Source: JARLFX01 sp036404255 (GTDB lineage Bacteria; Acidobacteriota; Terriglobia; Terriglobales; Acidobacteriaceae). From it: a DNA stretch of 16,095 bases. Position 1 is the stretch's first letter. Every line of letters starts with the position of its first letter. Location: the NCBI GenBank assembly GCA_036404255.1, contig DASWOP010000140.1, forward strand, positions 1 to 16,095, given 5' to 3'. The translations under genes and the position numbers were made by a program. The notes under the pieces were generated by a model, which was given only the letters and a program-made list of their open reading frames with translations, made no database searches and was not told the origin of the DNA. Below, piece by piece: positions 6,449 through 13,665 of the stretch.

Positions 6449-8419
6449 ATGATTCGCATTCTGCAAAAAAACAATCGCATCATGAAATACGTTCTGGCGC
6501 TCGTCATCGGAGTCGCTGTAGTCAGCATGATTGCCTATCTGATTCCAGGGTTCATGGATAACCCGACGGCCGGTGGAGCGAACGATACGTTTGCCACGGT
6601 GCGTTCTCCGGGCTTCTGGGGACGTTTCGAGACCCCATCCACCGTGAAGAACGTTGAAGTGGAGCAGATTGCCCGCCGCATGCTGCAACAGCAGCGGCTG
6701 CCGGACTTCCTGCTGAGCTACATGATGCAGCGCGCCGGTACGGTGCTGGTGCAGCAGCAGGTTTTGCTGCGCGAAGCCGACAAGCTGGGCCTGCAGGTGA
6801 GCGACGCCGATCTGCGCCATGAGTTCCAATTTGGCCCGTTTGCGCAGGTTCTGTTTCCTGACGGCAAGTACATTGGCGACGACGCGTACATCACGTTTGT
6901 GCAGAACCAGTTCAACATGTCGCGTACGGATTTTGAGCAGCGTGTGAAGGAAGAGCTGGAGATCTCGCGGCTCGAAGATATGGTGACGGGCGGCTCGTCC
7001 GCTTCTGACAACGAGGTTCGCGAGTACTACCGGACGCAGGGTACGAAGGTGAAGTTTGTGTACGCCACCATTGCAGCGGACGATATCAGCAAGGGCATCA
7101 ACCCATCTGACGGCGAGCTGGAAGCCTTCTTCAACCAGAACAAGTCGCGCTATGCCACGGCTGTTCCGGAGGCCCGCAAGATCGCTTATGCAGCGTTTGA
7201 TGCAGCCAGTCTGCCGGGTGGAAAACCGGCGGTGACGAACGACGAGCTGCAGCAGTACTACAACGCGCATCAGGACCAGTATTCGGTGAAGGACGAGGTG
7301 CGCGTGCGCCACATCCTGATCTCCGTGCCTGCTGGCTCCAATGGCGCGACCGATGCAGCGGCGAAGGCGAAGGCCGACGGACTGCTGAAGCAGATCAAGG
7401 CGGGCGGAAACTTTGCCGACCTGGCCAAGAAGAATTCGGACGATCCGGGATCGAAGGCTACTGGCGGCGAGCTCGGTTTCCTGGCGCACGGCGCGACCGT
7501 GCCAGAGTTCGACAAGACGGCATTCTCGCTGGGCGTAGGACAGACCTCGGATGTGATCAAGACGCAGTTCGGTTATCACATTCTGCAGGTGGAAGAGAAG
7601 CATGCCGCGCACAAGAAGGCGCTGGCTGAGGTGAAGGACGAGATTCTGCCCATCATTCAGCAGCAGAAGGCTGGCGCGGCAGAAGAGAAGTTTGCCACGC
7701 AGTTGGCTGCAGAGGCCAAGAAGAGCGGTCTGGACAAGGCAGCGGCCTCACACGGCTTGCATGTGGTGACCACGGACTATGTGGCCCAGGGCGGTATTGT
7801 TCCCGGACTGTCTGATGCATCCACGCTGCTGACGCAGGCATTTGGCGCCAAGCAGGGTGATGCTCCGGCATCGGTTTCGACCGGCGACGGCTTTGCGGTC
7901 TTCCAGGTGGTGGACATCAAGCCTGCGCATGCACCGGATTTCGGTTCGTTCAAGGCGCACGTGCTGGACGACTATCGCCAGCAGAAGACTCCGCAGTTGC
8001 TGGCCAGCAAGCTGAATGCGCTGGCTGACCGCGCGAAGGTCCTGGGCGATCTGACGAAGGCCGCCAAGGAACAGAAGATCGACATGAAGACGAGCGACCT
8101 GGTGGGCAAGGATGGTCAGGTCCCCGGTATTGGCGCCATGAGCGGCCAGGCTGGTGTGGCATTCACGCTGGCGAAGGGGCAGATCTCGCAGCCGATCAAC
8201 ACCGGCAGCACTGGTATCCTGCTGAGCGTGATCGACAAGCAGGAGCCGACGCCGGAGGAGATTGCACAGCACTTCGACAAGACCAAGCAGCAGATGCTGC
8301 AGCAGAAGCGGGATGAGCTCTTCGGTGTCTTTGCCGGAACGCTGATGGAGAAGTACGAGAAGGCGGGAGCCATCAAGTACACCAAGAAGCCGCAGACGGC
8401 ATCGCCGTTTGGGAACTAG
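6449..8419 (+). CDS. ppiD: PpiD-like periplasmic peptidyl-prolyl isomerase / foldase
   Basis: Membrane-anchored chaperone and prolyl isomerase helping secreted proteins fold in the periplasm. The 656-residue protein starts MIRILQKNNRIMKY, followed by one transmembrane segment (about residues 13-33), as in PpiD. A helical SurA/PpiD N-terminal region follows (EQIARRMLQQQ ... LLREADKLGLQVSDADLRHEF). A parvulin domain at about 282-383 has VRVRHILISV, FADLAKKNSDDPGSKATGGELGFL and QFGYHILQVEEK. The C-terminal 270 residues resemble the second, substrate-binding half of PpiD and include a further VPGI..AFTLAKGQIS..I segment like a degenerate parvulin repeat. The start is supported by AAGG at 6432-6435, rather far (13 nt) from the ATG. 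A -10-like TATACT at 6321-6326 has no matching -35. The gene name is by similarity. Confidence 0.88.
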   Translation: MIRILQKNNRIMKYVLALVIGVAVVSMIAYLIPGFMDNPTAGGANDTFATVRSPGFWGRFETPSTVKNVEVEQIARRMLQQQRLPDFLLSYMMQRAGTVLVQQQVLLREADKLGLQVSDADLRHEFQFGPFAQVLFPDGKYIGDDAYITFVQNQFNMSRTDFEQRVKEELEISRLEDMVTGGSSASDNEVREYYRTQGTKVKFVYATIAADDISKGINPSDGELEAFFNQNKSRYATAVPEARKIAYAAFDAASLPGGKPAVTNDELQQYYNAHQDQYSVKDEVRVRHILISVPAGSNGATDAAAKAKADGLLKQIKAGGNFADLAKKNSDDPGSKATGGELGFLAHGATVPEFDKTAFSLGVGQTSDVIKTQFGYHILQVEEKHAAHKKALAEVKDEILPIIQQQKAGAAEEKFATQLAAEAKKSGLDKAAASHGLHVVTTDYVAQGGIVPGLSDASTLLTQAFGAKQGDAPASVSTGDGFAVFQVVDIKPAHAPDFGSFKAHVLDDYRQQKTPQLLASKLNALADRAKVLGDLTKAAKEQKIDMKTSDLVGKDGQVPGIGAMSGQAGVAFTLAKGQISQPINTGSTGILLSVIDKQEPTPEEIAQHFDKTKQQMLQQKRDELFGVFAGTLMEKYEKAGAIKYTKKPQTASPFGN

Positions 8420-8435
8420 AACCGTACGCGAGGGG

Positions 8436-8535
8436 AAAGGGGATCTCCGGGGCTAAAGCCCCTCTCCTTTTCCCTCGTTCATTTCCGTGGGGCTAAAGCC
8501 CCACTCCCCCCGGCTGAAGCCGGGGGCTTAATCCC
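8436..8535 (+). repeat. Three-hairpin dispersed repeat, copy 2
   Basis: Nearly identical to copy 1 (1667-1764), starting 17 bp after the ppiD-like stop codon. It has GGGGCTAAAGCCCC, then GTGGGGCTAAAGCCCCAC, then CCCCCGGCTGAAGCCGGGGG, ending in CTTAATCCC. The middle hairpin differs from copy 1 only in its loop. None of the hairpins is followed by a T-run, so ordinary intrinsic termination is doubtful; transcript-end protection or attenuation remains possible. Confidence 0.9.
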
Positions 8536-8538
8536 AGC

Positions 8539-8619
8539 GGTCTGGGCTGATTTGAGGGTCTGGGCTGATTCGGTGGCTGGGCCTTGAGCGATTTGGGTTG
8601 GCCTTGAGCGATTTGGTTT
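8539..8619 (+). repeat. Degenerate tandem repeats following hairpin element copy 2
   Basis: GGTCTGGGCTGATT occurs at 8539 and 8557 (period 18). GGCCTTGAGCGATTTGG then occurs at 8580 and 8600 (period 20). The block begins 4 bp after the CTTAATCCC end of the element, on the same side as the tandem repeats after copy 1, but the unit sequence differs. Confidence 0.8.
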
Positions 8620-8750
8620 AGCGAAGCTGGCTTGATTCCGTCCGTCAGCCGATGGGAATGCTTGCAACAATGACGCTCTCGGTACACGCCACGAACAACG
8701 CTACGAGCGGTCCGCATCATCTGACATGCAATGGAGATGAAAAGATTGTG

Positions 8751-10283
8751 ATGGAGCGCAAGGGCGGGCGGGCATCCGGAGTACTGCTGCACATCAGCTC
8801 GTTGCCGTCTTACGGCGGCATTGGCGACTTCGGACCCGCAGCGTTTCAATTTGCAGACTTTCTGGCGGCGGCGAAGCAGCGGATATGGCAGATTTTGCCG
8901 TTGAGCCCGACGGGCTACGGTAATTCTCCATACTCCGCTCTTTCTGCTTTTGCAGGGAATCCGCTTTTCATCAGCCTGGAGCGACTGGTCGATGAGGGCT
9001 GGCTGGCTGGCGAGCGGCTGGCGGGTTTGCCGCCTGCGCATGTTCCGGCAGACTTTGACGGGGCACGAGCGGGTAAGGTGCCGTTGCTGGAAGAGGCTGC
9101 GGCGAACTTTCTGGATCGCGCGAACGACGAGCAGCGAGCCCGGCTGAAGACATTCTGCGAGCAGAATGCATCGTGGCTGACGGACTTTGTTTATTTCACC
9201 ATTCTGCGCCGCCAATTTGAGTATGCCTGCTGGATAGACTGGCCGGAGCCGTACGCCTTTCGCAAGGAGAGTGCGATGGCAAGCCTGGTGCAGGAGCAGG
9301 CGCGCGCGATCGCCATGGAGCAGGTGATCCAGTTCTTCTTCGATGAGCAGTGGCGCAGCCTGCGCGATTACTGCTGCGAGCGCGATATCCAGATCATGGG
9401 CGATGTCGCCATCTTCGTAAACTACGACAGCGCCGATGTGTGGACGCATCCTGACCTCTTTGAATTGAATGAGAAGCTACAGCCGATGCGGGTGGCGGGT
9501 GTGCCGCCGGATTATTTTGCCAAGGAAGGGCAGCGCTGGGGCAATCCTGTTTACAAGTGGAAGCTGATGCAGGAGCGCGGGTTCGAGTGGTGGATTGCGC
9601 GCATACGGCGCTCACTGGCGCTGTGCGACTCGATCCGGCTGGATCACTTCAGGGGTTTCGAGGCGTTCTGGTCGATTCCAGCGGAAGACCCAACGGCGGT
9701 CAACGGCACATGGGTGAAGGCTCCGGGGCAGGCGCTCTTTGAGAAGCTGACGGAGACGTTTGGGCAGCTTCCGTTCATCGCGGAAGATCTTGGATTGATT
9801 ACCCCAGAGGTGGATGAGCTGCGGCAGTACTTCGGCATGCCGGGCATGAAGGTGATGCAGTTTGGCTTTACCGATCGTGGCGGACATATCTATTTGCCGC
9901 ATCTTTGCACGGTGAACAGCGTGATGTACACGGGCACACATGACAATGACACGACGCTGGGCTGGTGGCAGAAGGCCAGCGAGGTGGAACGCGCCAACGT
10001 GCAGACGTATCTGCAGAAGATCGAGTTTGACGGCGATGCGGTGTGGGCGATGATCCGGGCGGCGGAGCGATCCGTGGCGGAGACGTGCATTCTGCCGATG
10101 CAGGATGTGCTGTTCCTAGGCAGCGAGGCGCGTATGAATACGCCGGGAGTGAGCGTGGGGAACTGGAGCTGGCGCTATGCGCTGGACGCGCTGCATCCAG
10201 ACCTGGCGGCGCAGTTTGCGGCGCTGATGGCGATGGTGGATCGCGATGGCTACGTGAAGCCGGACGAAGACAGCGCGGCTTAG
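8751..10283 (+). CDS. malQ: 4-alpha-glucanotransferase (amylomaltase, GH77)
   Basis: Transfers alpha-1,4-glucan segments between maltodextrins in glycogen/maltodextrin metabolism in the cytoplasm. From ATG 8751 the product is 510 residues, the size of short bacterial/Thermus amylomaltases. It opens with RASGVLLHISSLPSYGGIGDFG and has WQILPLSPTGYGNSPYSALSAFAGNP. The GH77 catalytic residues are visible: nucleophile Asp298 (IRLDHFRGF), acid/base Glu345 (FIAEDLG) and Asp398 (GTHDNDT), close to the Thermus positions 293, 340 and 395. GGAG at 8733-8736 lies 11 nt before GTG 8748 and 14 nt before ATG 8751, so translation may begin one codon earlier. A longer start at ATG 8652 would add 33 residues unlike the family. 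Upstream is a repeat element, so the gene is probably transcribed from its own promoter. No glycogen gene is adjacent. Confidence 0.95.
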   Translation: MERKGGRASGVLLHISSLPSYGGIGDFGPAAFQFADFLAAAKQRIWQILPLSPTGYGNSPYSALSAFAGNPLFISLERLVDEGWLAGERLAGLPPAHVPADFDGARAGKVPLLEEAAANFLDRANDEQRARLKTFCEQNASWLTDFVYFTILRRQFEYACWIDWPEPYAFRKESAMASLVQEQARAIAMEQVIQFFFDEQWRSLRDYCCERDIQIMGDVAIFVNYDSADVWTHPDLFELNEKLQPMRVAGVPPDYFAKEGQRWGNPVYKWKLMQERGFEWWIARIRRSLALCDSIRLDHFRGFEAFWSIPAEDPTAVNGTWVKAPGQALFEKLTETFGQLPFIAEDLGLITPEVDELRQYFGMPGMKVMQFGFTDRGGHIYLPHLCTVNSVMYTGTHDNDTTLGWWQKASEVERANVQTYLQKIEFDGDAVWAMIRAAERSVAETCILPMQDVLFLGSEARMNTPGVSVGNWSWRYALDALHPDLAAQFAALMAMVDRDGYVKPDEDSAA

Positions 10284-10346
10284 GCGATTGCACTTACAAT
10301 AGTGAGAGAAATCCCATCAGGGGCTACTGCATGCTGGAGCGATGTT

Positions 10347-10377
10347 GCTTCAGTGAAATTGAAAAGAACGCTGAAGC
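10347..10377 (+). promoter_or_regulatory. Inverted repeat in the leader of the small-ORF/dehydrogenase-domain pair
   Basis: GCTTCAG (10347-10353) and CTGAAGC (10371-10377) form a 7-bp inverted repeat with a 17-nt loop, about 45 bp before the ATG at 10423. A -10-like TACAAT lies at about 10297-10302. It could be a leader hairpin or operator, or chance. Confidence 0.2.
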
Positions 10378-10422
10378 GTATTGCTTCACCACAGATGACT
10401 CACCAAAGATCAGGAGCTATTC

Positions 10423-10608
10423 ATGCCGCTTTCCGGAGAAGCAATTCGCACGATGAACTACGTGGACGATATCGCCACCACGCTGCGCCGCATCATGGCG
10501 GTTCTGCCGTCGCTCACACCGGAGGAGCGCAAGCGCGTCTCGGAGTACATCAAGGCTTCTGAGCCGAACTACGAGCAGGTGCAGGCCGCGATCGAAGGCA
10601 GCAAATAA
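10423..10608 (+). CDS. Small 61-residue protein of unknown function
   Basis: A short, charged, probably helical cytoplasmic protein. The segment from residue 12 (MNYVDDIATTLRRIMAVLP) looks amphipathic and is followed by SLTPEERKRVSEYIKAS. There is no signal peptide, membrane segment or Cys. AGGAG at 10412-10416 lies 6 nt before the ATG, a strong ribosome binding site. The stop TAA is followed immediately by the ATG of the next gene (TAAATG), indicating an operon and probable translational coupling. An internal ATG at 10453 is an alternative start. I do not recognise a family. The tight pairing suggests it acts with the downstream NAD-binding-domain protein, which is inference. Confidence 0.75.
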   Translation: MPLSGEAIRTMNYVDDIATTLRRIMAVLPSLTPEERKRVSEYIKASEPNYEQVQAAIEGSK

Positions 10609-11187
10609 ATGGAAGACGGGGCGCGCACCGTCACGATTGCCGTGATTGGTGCGGGACCGTTGGGCCGCAGGCTGGCGCTGGCGTTTGCGCAGGCTGGGCT
10701 TCGCGTGGTGCTGGAAGATGTGATGCCAGCGAATCTGCGCCATGCGGAGATGGAACTGGCACAGCTCGACCGTGGCGCAGAGAATCTGAGCTTCGCCACG
10801 TCGATTGAAGCTGCGGTGCGCGAGGCGGATATCGCGATCGACTTCGTGCCGGATGAGCTGGAATCGAAGCTGGAGATCTTTTGTCTGCTGGATAGGATGG
10901 CTCCGCCGCGGACGATTCTGTGTACGCCGAGCAGGGCCATGAGCATTACGGATTTGGCTTCCTGTACGTATCGCGCGGAGCATTGCGTGGCGGTGCGGGG
11001 CGATGCTGGGAATGAATTGGCGCTGGCGGATGCGGCGGAGATCGGGATTCTGCGCGGGCCGATGACGGATGACGCTACGGTGGCGCGGGTGCAGGAGATC
11101 TTCAGGCAGGTGGGGAAGCCGACCAGCGTGATGGATGATCCGGCGGCTCCGGTGCTGGTGAAGAATGCGCATCTTGTGCGGGGTTAG
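10609..11187 (+). CDS. Isolated 3-hydroxyacyl-CoA dehydrogenase-type NAD-binding domain, probably inactive
   Basis: A 192-residue Rossmann-fold protein. VTIAVIGAGPLGRRLALAFAQAG gives the dinucleotide-binding glycines 14, 16 and 19; Asp37 after LRVVLE suits NAD+. ADIAIDFVPDELESKLEIF and SITDLAS match the N-terminal domain of 3-hydroxyacyl-CoA dehydrogenases. Two features argue against normal activity. The C-terminal helical dimerisation/substrate domain is missing (full enzymes are about 280-300 residues). The catalytic GLHFFNP segment is replaced by AVRGDAG in an ungapped reading of the surroundings, with the His position occupied by Arg. The ATG directly abuts the stop codon of the preceding small gene. 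The ORF is clean and has coding-like composition, so it is a maintained protein rather than obvious decay. Possible roles are NAD(H) sensing or binding; none is proven. Confidence 0.8.
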   Translation: MEDGARTVTIAVIGAGPLGRRLALAFAQAGLRVVLEDVMPANLRHAEMELAQLDRGAENLSFATSIEAAVREADIAIDFVPDELESKLEIFCLLDRMAPPRTILCTPSRAMSITDLASCTYRAEHCVAVRGDAGNELALADAAEIGILRGPMTDDATVARVQEIFRQVGKPTSVMDDPAAPVLVKNAHLVRG

Positions 11188-11225
11188 TGCGTTCTTTACT
11201 GCTGAAATGATTGTGGTGCTACTTG

Positions 11226-11348
11226 AAAAGCAGATTCCGCGCGCTGCGCTTCGGAATGACAAACACTAGCTGCGCTGCGGGATGACAAACAGAAGATATA
11301 TCGGTGAGCCTATCAGCTGAGATTCTTCGCTTCGCTCAGAATGACAAA
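11226..11348 (+). repeat. Cluster of three ATGACAAA-ended small repeats
   Basis: Copy A (11226-11263) is 34/36 identical to the repeat at 3687-3722. Copy B (11268-11288) is a shortened version ending GGGATGACAAA. Copy C (11317-11348) has CTGAG...CTCAG arms and ends AGAATGACAAA. They occupy most of the gap between two convergent genes, and no T-rich intrinsic terminator is visible there, so the hairpins may be the only 3' end structures. Confidence 0.8.
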
Positions 11349-11360
11349 CGATATTGTTGG

Positions 11361-13373
11361 TTAGCTATCGTTTTCGTGCTTGAAGGGCTGGGCGAGGTAT
11401 TTGCGCGCTTCGTTGAGGGCGCCCTGGGTGTTGTCGTTGGTTTGCAGGGCGAGGCGGTATTCGTTCACGGCGCGGTCGCGCTGGCCGGTGAGGTCGAAGA
11501 TCTTGCCGAGGCCGATGTGGCTCCAGACTTCGGTCCAGCGCGGGTCGTCGTCGCCGCGGAGGGCGTCGCGGAATGAATCGGCGGCGTTCTGATAGCTCTT
11601 CTGCGTGAAGAGCACTTCGGCGATGCGATAGCTGGCGAGCGAGCTGTTGCGATTCAGGTCGAGAGCTTTGCGGTATTCGGCGATGGCGGCGATGCTGTCG
11701 CCCTCTGCCATGCGCTGCTGGCCGCGCAGAATTGCGACGCGGACGGCCAGTTCAGGCGTATTTTTGAGAATCCAGTTATCGGGATCGATGGTGATGCGGC
11801 GGGGGCGGCCGAAGGTTTCCACGCTGTAGGTGCTGTTTGTTCCGGCGACCTGCAGGCGCTGGGTCACGGTCTTGCCGTCGGTTTCGATGCGCAGGAGAAC
11901 GGGCATGCTGAAGAGGTCGAGATCCTCCGAGATGGCGCCGATGGTGCGGAAGCCCTGATTTTTGCCGAGGCGGTAGACGCTGTACTTGTTGGTGTACTGC
12001 GGCGCGCCGTTGCTGTCGAGCCACTGCGAGAAGAAGGCGGTGAGCTTGGGCTCGGTGCCGGTGTCTGCCTTGGCGTTCGCGCTGAGGGTTTCGGCGGTGG
12101 CCTGTACGTCCTGCTGGCGGATGCCGCGGTCAGAGAACTGAGTGAGCAGGCTCTTGAGCAGTGCGTGGAAGGCGTCGTCGCCAAGCTCCCAGCGGAGCAT
12201 GTGGAAGACCATCGCACCTTTTTCCAGCGTCATGGATTGGAACTCGGGCGAGAAGGTGTCGAGCCGCCCAACGCTGCTGAGTGGCTGGGTATCGTAGGCC
12301 AGCGCACCAGCGGCAACATCGTTAATGGCGGTCTGGAAGGCGGCCTGCCCGGCGGAATCTTCCACGTACATCAGCTCGGTGTAGCGCGACATACCGTTGG
12401 TGATCCAGGTGTCGTTCAGCGTGGCGGGGCTTACTTCGCTGGACCACCACTGGCGGGCGATGGTGTTTGCCAGCAGGCGGGCGCTGTTGCTAAGGCCGAT
12501 GCGGGCACCGTTGATGGCGGCCATCTGCGGCGCCCAGAAGGCGGAGACGCTGTCTTCGGGAAGTTCGACGACGTTGATGCGGCCGGATTCGGTCTGACCG
12601 AAGATGCTGGTCATGAAGTCCAGTTGGCGCTCGCCGGTGCGGGCGTAGTCGGTGAAGTTGCGGGCTTTGTCTTTGAGGCGGTCGGCGGTTCCGTAGACGT
12701 GAATGCTGGTTCCGGCAGGGGAGACGGCAGGCTCAAACTTGCCGGCGATGATGGTGCCGGGGAAGCCGGGTTTGGTCCAGTTGAAGTCGTACTGATGGCG
12801 TCCGCCGGGCTGGGGCTTAGGAGATCCGAGACTGCCGCTGCCGATCACGATTTCGCCAGCGGGCACGGTGATGTGCATCTCGGCGATGAAGCGGTCGGTG
12901 AGATAGCCTGCCAAGGGGAACCAGCGGCCGGGATAGAGCAGGACGCTGATGGGATCGGAGATGGCGGCGGTGCGCACACCTTCAATGGGGCTGTTGGTTG
13001 TGCCCTGAAGAACGCCCTTGTACTCAAAGGTGATGGTGGCTTGCAGGTTCTTTGCCATGGGCTGCGGCAGGATGACCTGGACGGTGTTGTCCGCGGCATT
13101 GCGCGAGGCGTTGAGCGGCTGCTTTTTGTCTATGTAGACGGATGCGACCTGCAGGGAGCGATTGAGCTCGAAGCTGGCGGTGGTGATGTCTTCCAGCGAG
13201 GTGAAGGTAACGGTGGCGGTGGCGGAGAGGGCTCCGCTGGCGGGGTCAAGGTCGGCGTGGATGACGTAGGCGGTGATGTCAATCGGCGGACGCTGAGGCG
13301 CGGCGTATGCGGCGTGTGTGCTGGCCAGCAGGATGGCGAGTGCGGGCAGAAGACGCGAGCGGAGAACGTGCAT
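11361..13373 (-). CDS. M1-peptidase-like protein with TPR tail, lacking zinc ligands (pseudopeptidase)
   Basis: A secreted 670-residue protein. The signal peptide is MHVLRSRLLPALAILLASTHAAYA, cleaved near 24. An M1-type beta domain follows (IDITAYVIHADLDPASGALSA ... VTFTSLEDI), then a catalytic-domain-like region and TPR-like helices at about 565-660 (GDSIAAIAEYRKALDLN, GQRDRAVNEYRLALQ). M1 context is clear: ARQWWSSEVSP...LNDTWITNGMSRY aligns with the AHQWxG...WNExxWLNEGFA region. However, HEXXH is replaced by NTIAR (303-307), the third ligand Glu, 19 residues on, is Asn326, and no GAMEN motif is present. The usual Tyr before EKG reads Leu (MTLEKGA). It therefore should not bind catalytic zinc. 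The frame is intact, so this looks like a maintained binding or scaffold protein. AAAGGA about 10 nt upstream supports the start. Confidence 0.87.
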   Translation of the reverse strand: MHVLRSRLLPALAILLASTHAAYAAPQRPPIDITAYVIHADLDPASGALSATATVTFTSLEDITTASFELNRSLQVASVYIDKKQPLNASRNAADNTVQVILPQPMAKNLQATITFEYKGVLQGTTNSPIEGVRTAAISDPISVLLYPGRWFPLAGYLTDRFIAEMHITVPAGEIVIGSGSLGSPKPQPGGRHQYDFNWTKPGFPGTIIAGKFEPAVSPAGTSIHVYGTADRLKDKARNFTDYARTGERQLDFMTSIFGQTESGRINVVELPEDSVSAFWAPQMAAINGARIGLSNSARLLANTIARQWWSSEVSPATLNDTWITNGMSRYTELMYVEDSAGQAAFQTAINDVAAGALAYDTQPLSSVGRLDTFSPEFQSMTLEKGAMVFHMLRWELGDDAFHALLKSLLTQFSDRGIRQQDVQATAETLSANAKADTGTEPKLTAFFSQWLDSNGAPQYTNKYSVYRLGKNQGFRTIGAISEDLDLFSMPVLLRIETDGKTVTQRLQVAGTNSTYSVETFGRPRRITIDPDNWILKNTPELAVRVAILRGQQRMAEGDSIAAIAEYRKALDLNRNSSLASYRIAEVLFTQKSYQNAADSFRDALRGDDDPRWTEVWSHIGLGKIFDLTGQRDRAVNEYRLALQTNDNTQGALNEARKYLAQPFKHENDS

Positions 13374-13491
13374 ACGGGAGATGTCCTTTAGAGTGCTGGG
13401 GCCGAAATGAAATCAGTAAGATACAAATACTAATTTAGACGTATTCGCGGATCTTTGGGATAGTTGCCCTAGCTTGAAGGATTGCAGAGAG

Positions 13492-13580
13492 CTCCGGGGC
13501 TAAAGCCCCTCTTATTATCTATGTGGTTACCGTGCAGGCTAAAGCCTGCACTCCCCCGGCTAAAGCCGGGGGCTTAATCC
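13492..13580 (+). repeat. Three-hairpin dispersed repeat, copy 3 (divergent)
   Basis: GGGGCTAAAGCCCC (13496-13509), GTGCAGGCTAAAGCCTGCAC (13532-13551) and CCCCCGGCTAAAGCCGGGGG (13553-13572), ending in CTTAATCCC. The middle hairpin has different bases on both arms relative to copies 1 and 2 yet still pairs fully. It lies about 85 bp beyond the lpxB stop codon, and upstream of the M1-like gene. Confidence 0.9.
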
Positions 13581-13587
13581 CAAAAGC

Positions 13588-13659
13588 AAGATATTCACTG
13601 GCTTCAGGATATTTTTTGTCGTCAGGGCATTTTCCGCCTTTGGGCATTTCCTGTCCCGG
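13588..13659 (+). repeat. Faint tandem repeat of about 18 bp after hairpin element copy 3
   Basis: Similar segments AGATATT, GGATATT, GGGCATT and GGGCATT start at 13589, 13607, 13625 and 13642, giving periods of 18, 18 and 17. The units are strongly degenerate. The position (just beyond CTTAATCCC) and period match the tails of copies 1 and 2, although the sequence does not. Confidence 0.5.
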
Positions 13660-13665
13660 GGATGC

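Larger units (their letters stand above)
8420..8750. other. Intergenic region between ppiD-like gene and malQ
   Basis: These 331 bases begin with three-hairpin element copy 2 and its degenerate tandem tail (to 8619), then about 130 bases upstream of malQ. In that segment TTGATT (8632-8637) with AATGC about 18 bp later is a weak promoter-like pair. No gene is supported here; an in-frame extension of malQ to ATG 8652 is possible but unlikely. Confidence 0.5.

Noticed and set aside
8447..8522. Hairpins of repeat copy 2 as an ordinary intrinsic terminator of the ppiD-like gene
   Set aside because: No T-run follows any of the three stems and the same structure occurs in unrelated contexts; a termination role cannot be excluded but is not supported.
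8652..8750. N-terminal extension of malQ from ATG 8652
   Set aside because: The extra 33 residues do not resemble GH77 proteins, no ribosome binding site precedes 8652, and the product from 8751 already has the standard length.
11361..13373. M1-like gene as a decaying pseudogene
   Set aside because: There is no frameshift or internal stop over 670 codons, and the start, signal peptide and TPR tail are intact, so a maintained pseudoenzyme is more likely.
12165..13391. Plus-strand open frame of 408 codons antisense to the M1-like gene
   Set aside because: Its Gly/Val/Asp/Ala-rich sequence without motifs is typical of an antisense shadow; the minus strand has a signal peptide, M1 context and TPRs.
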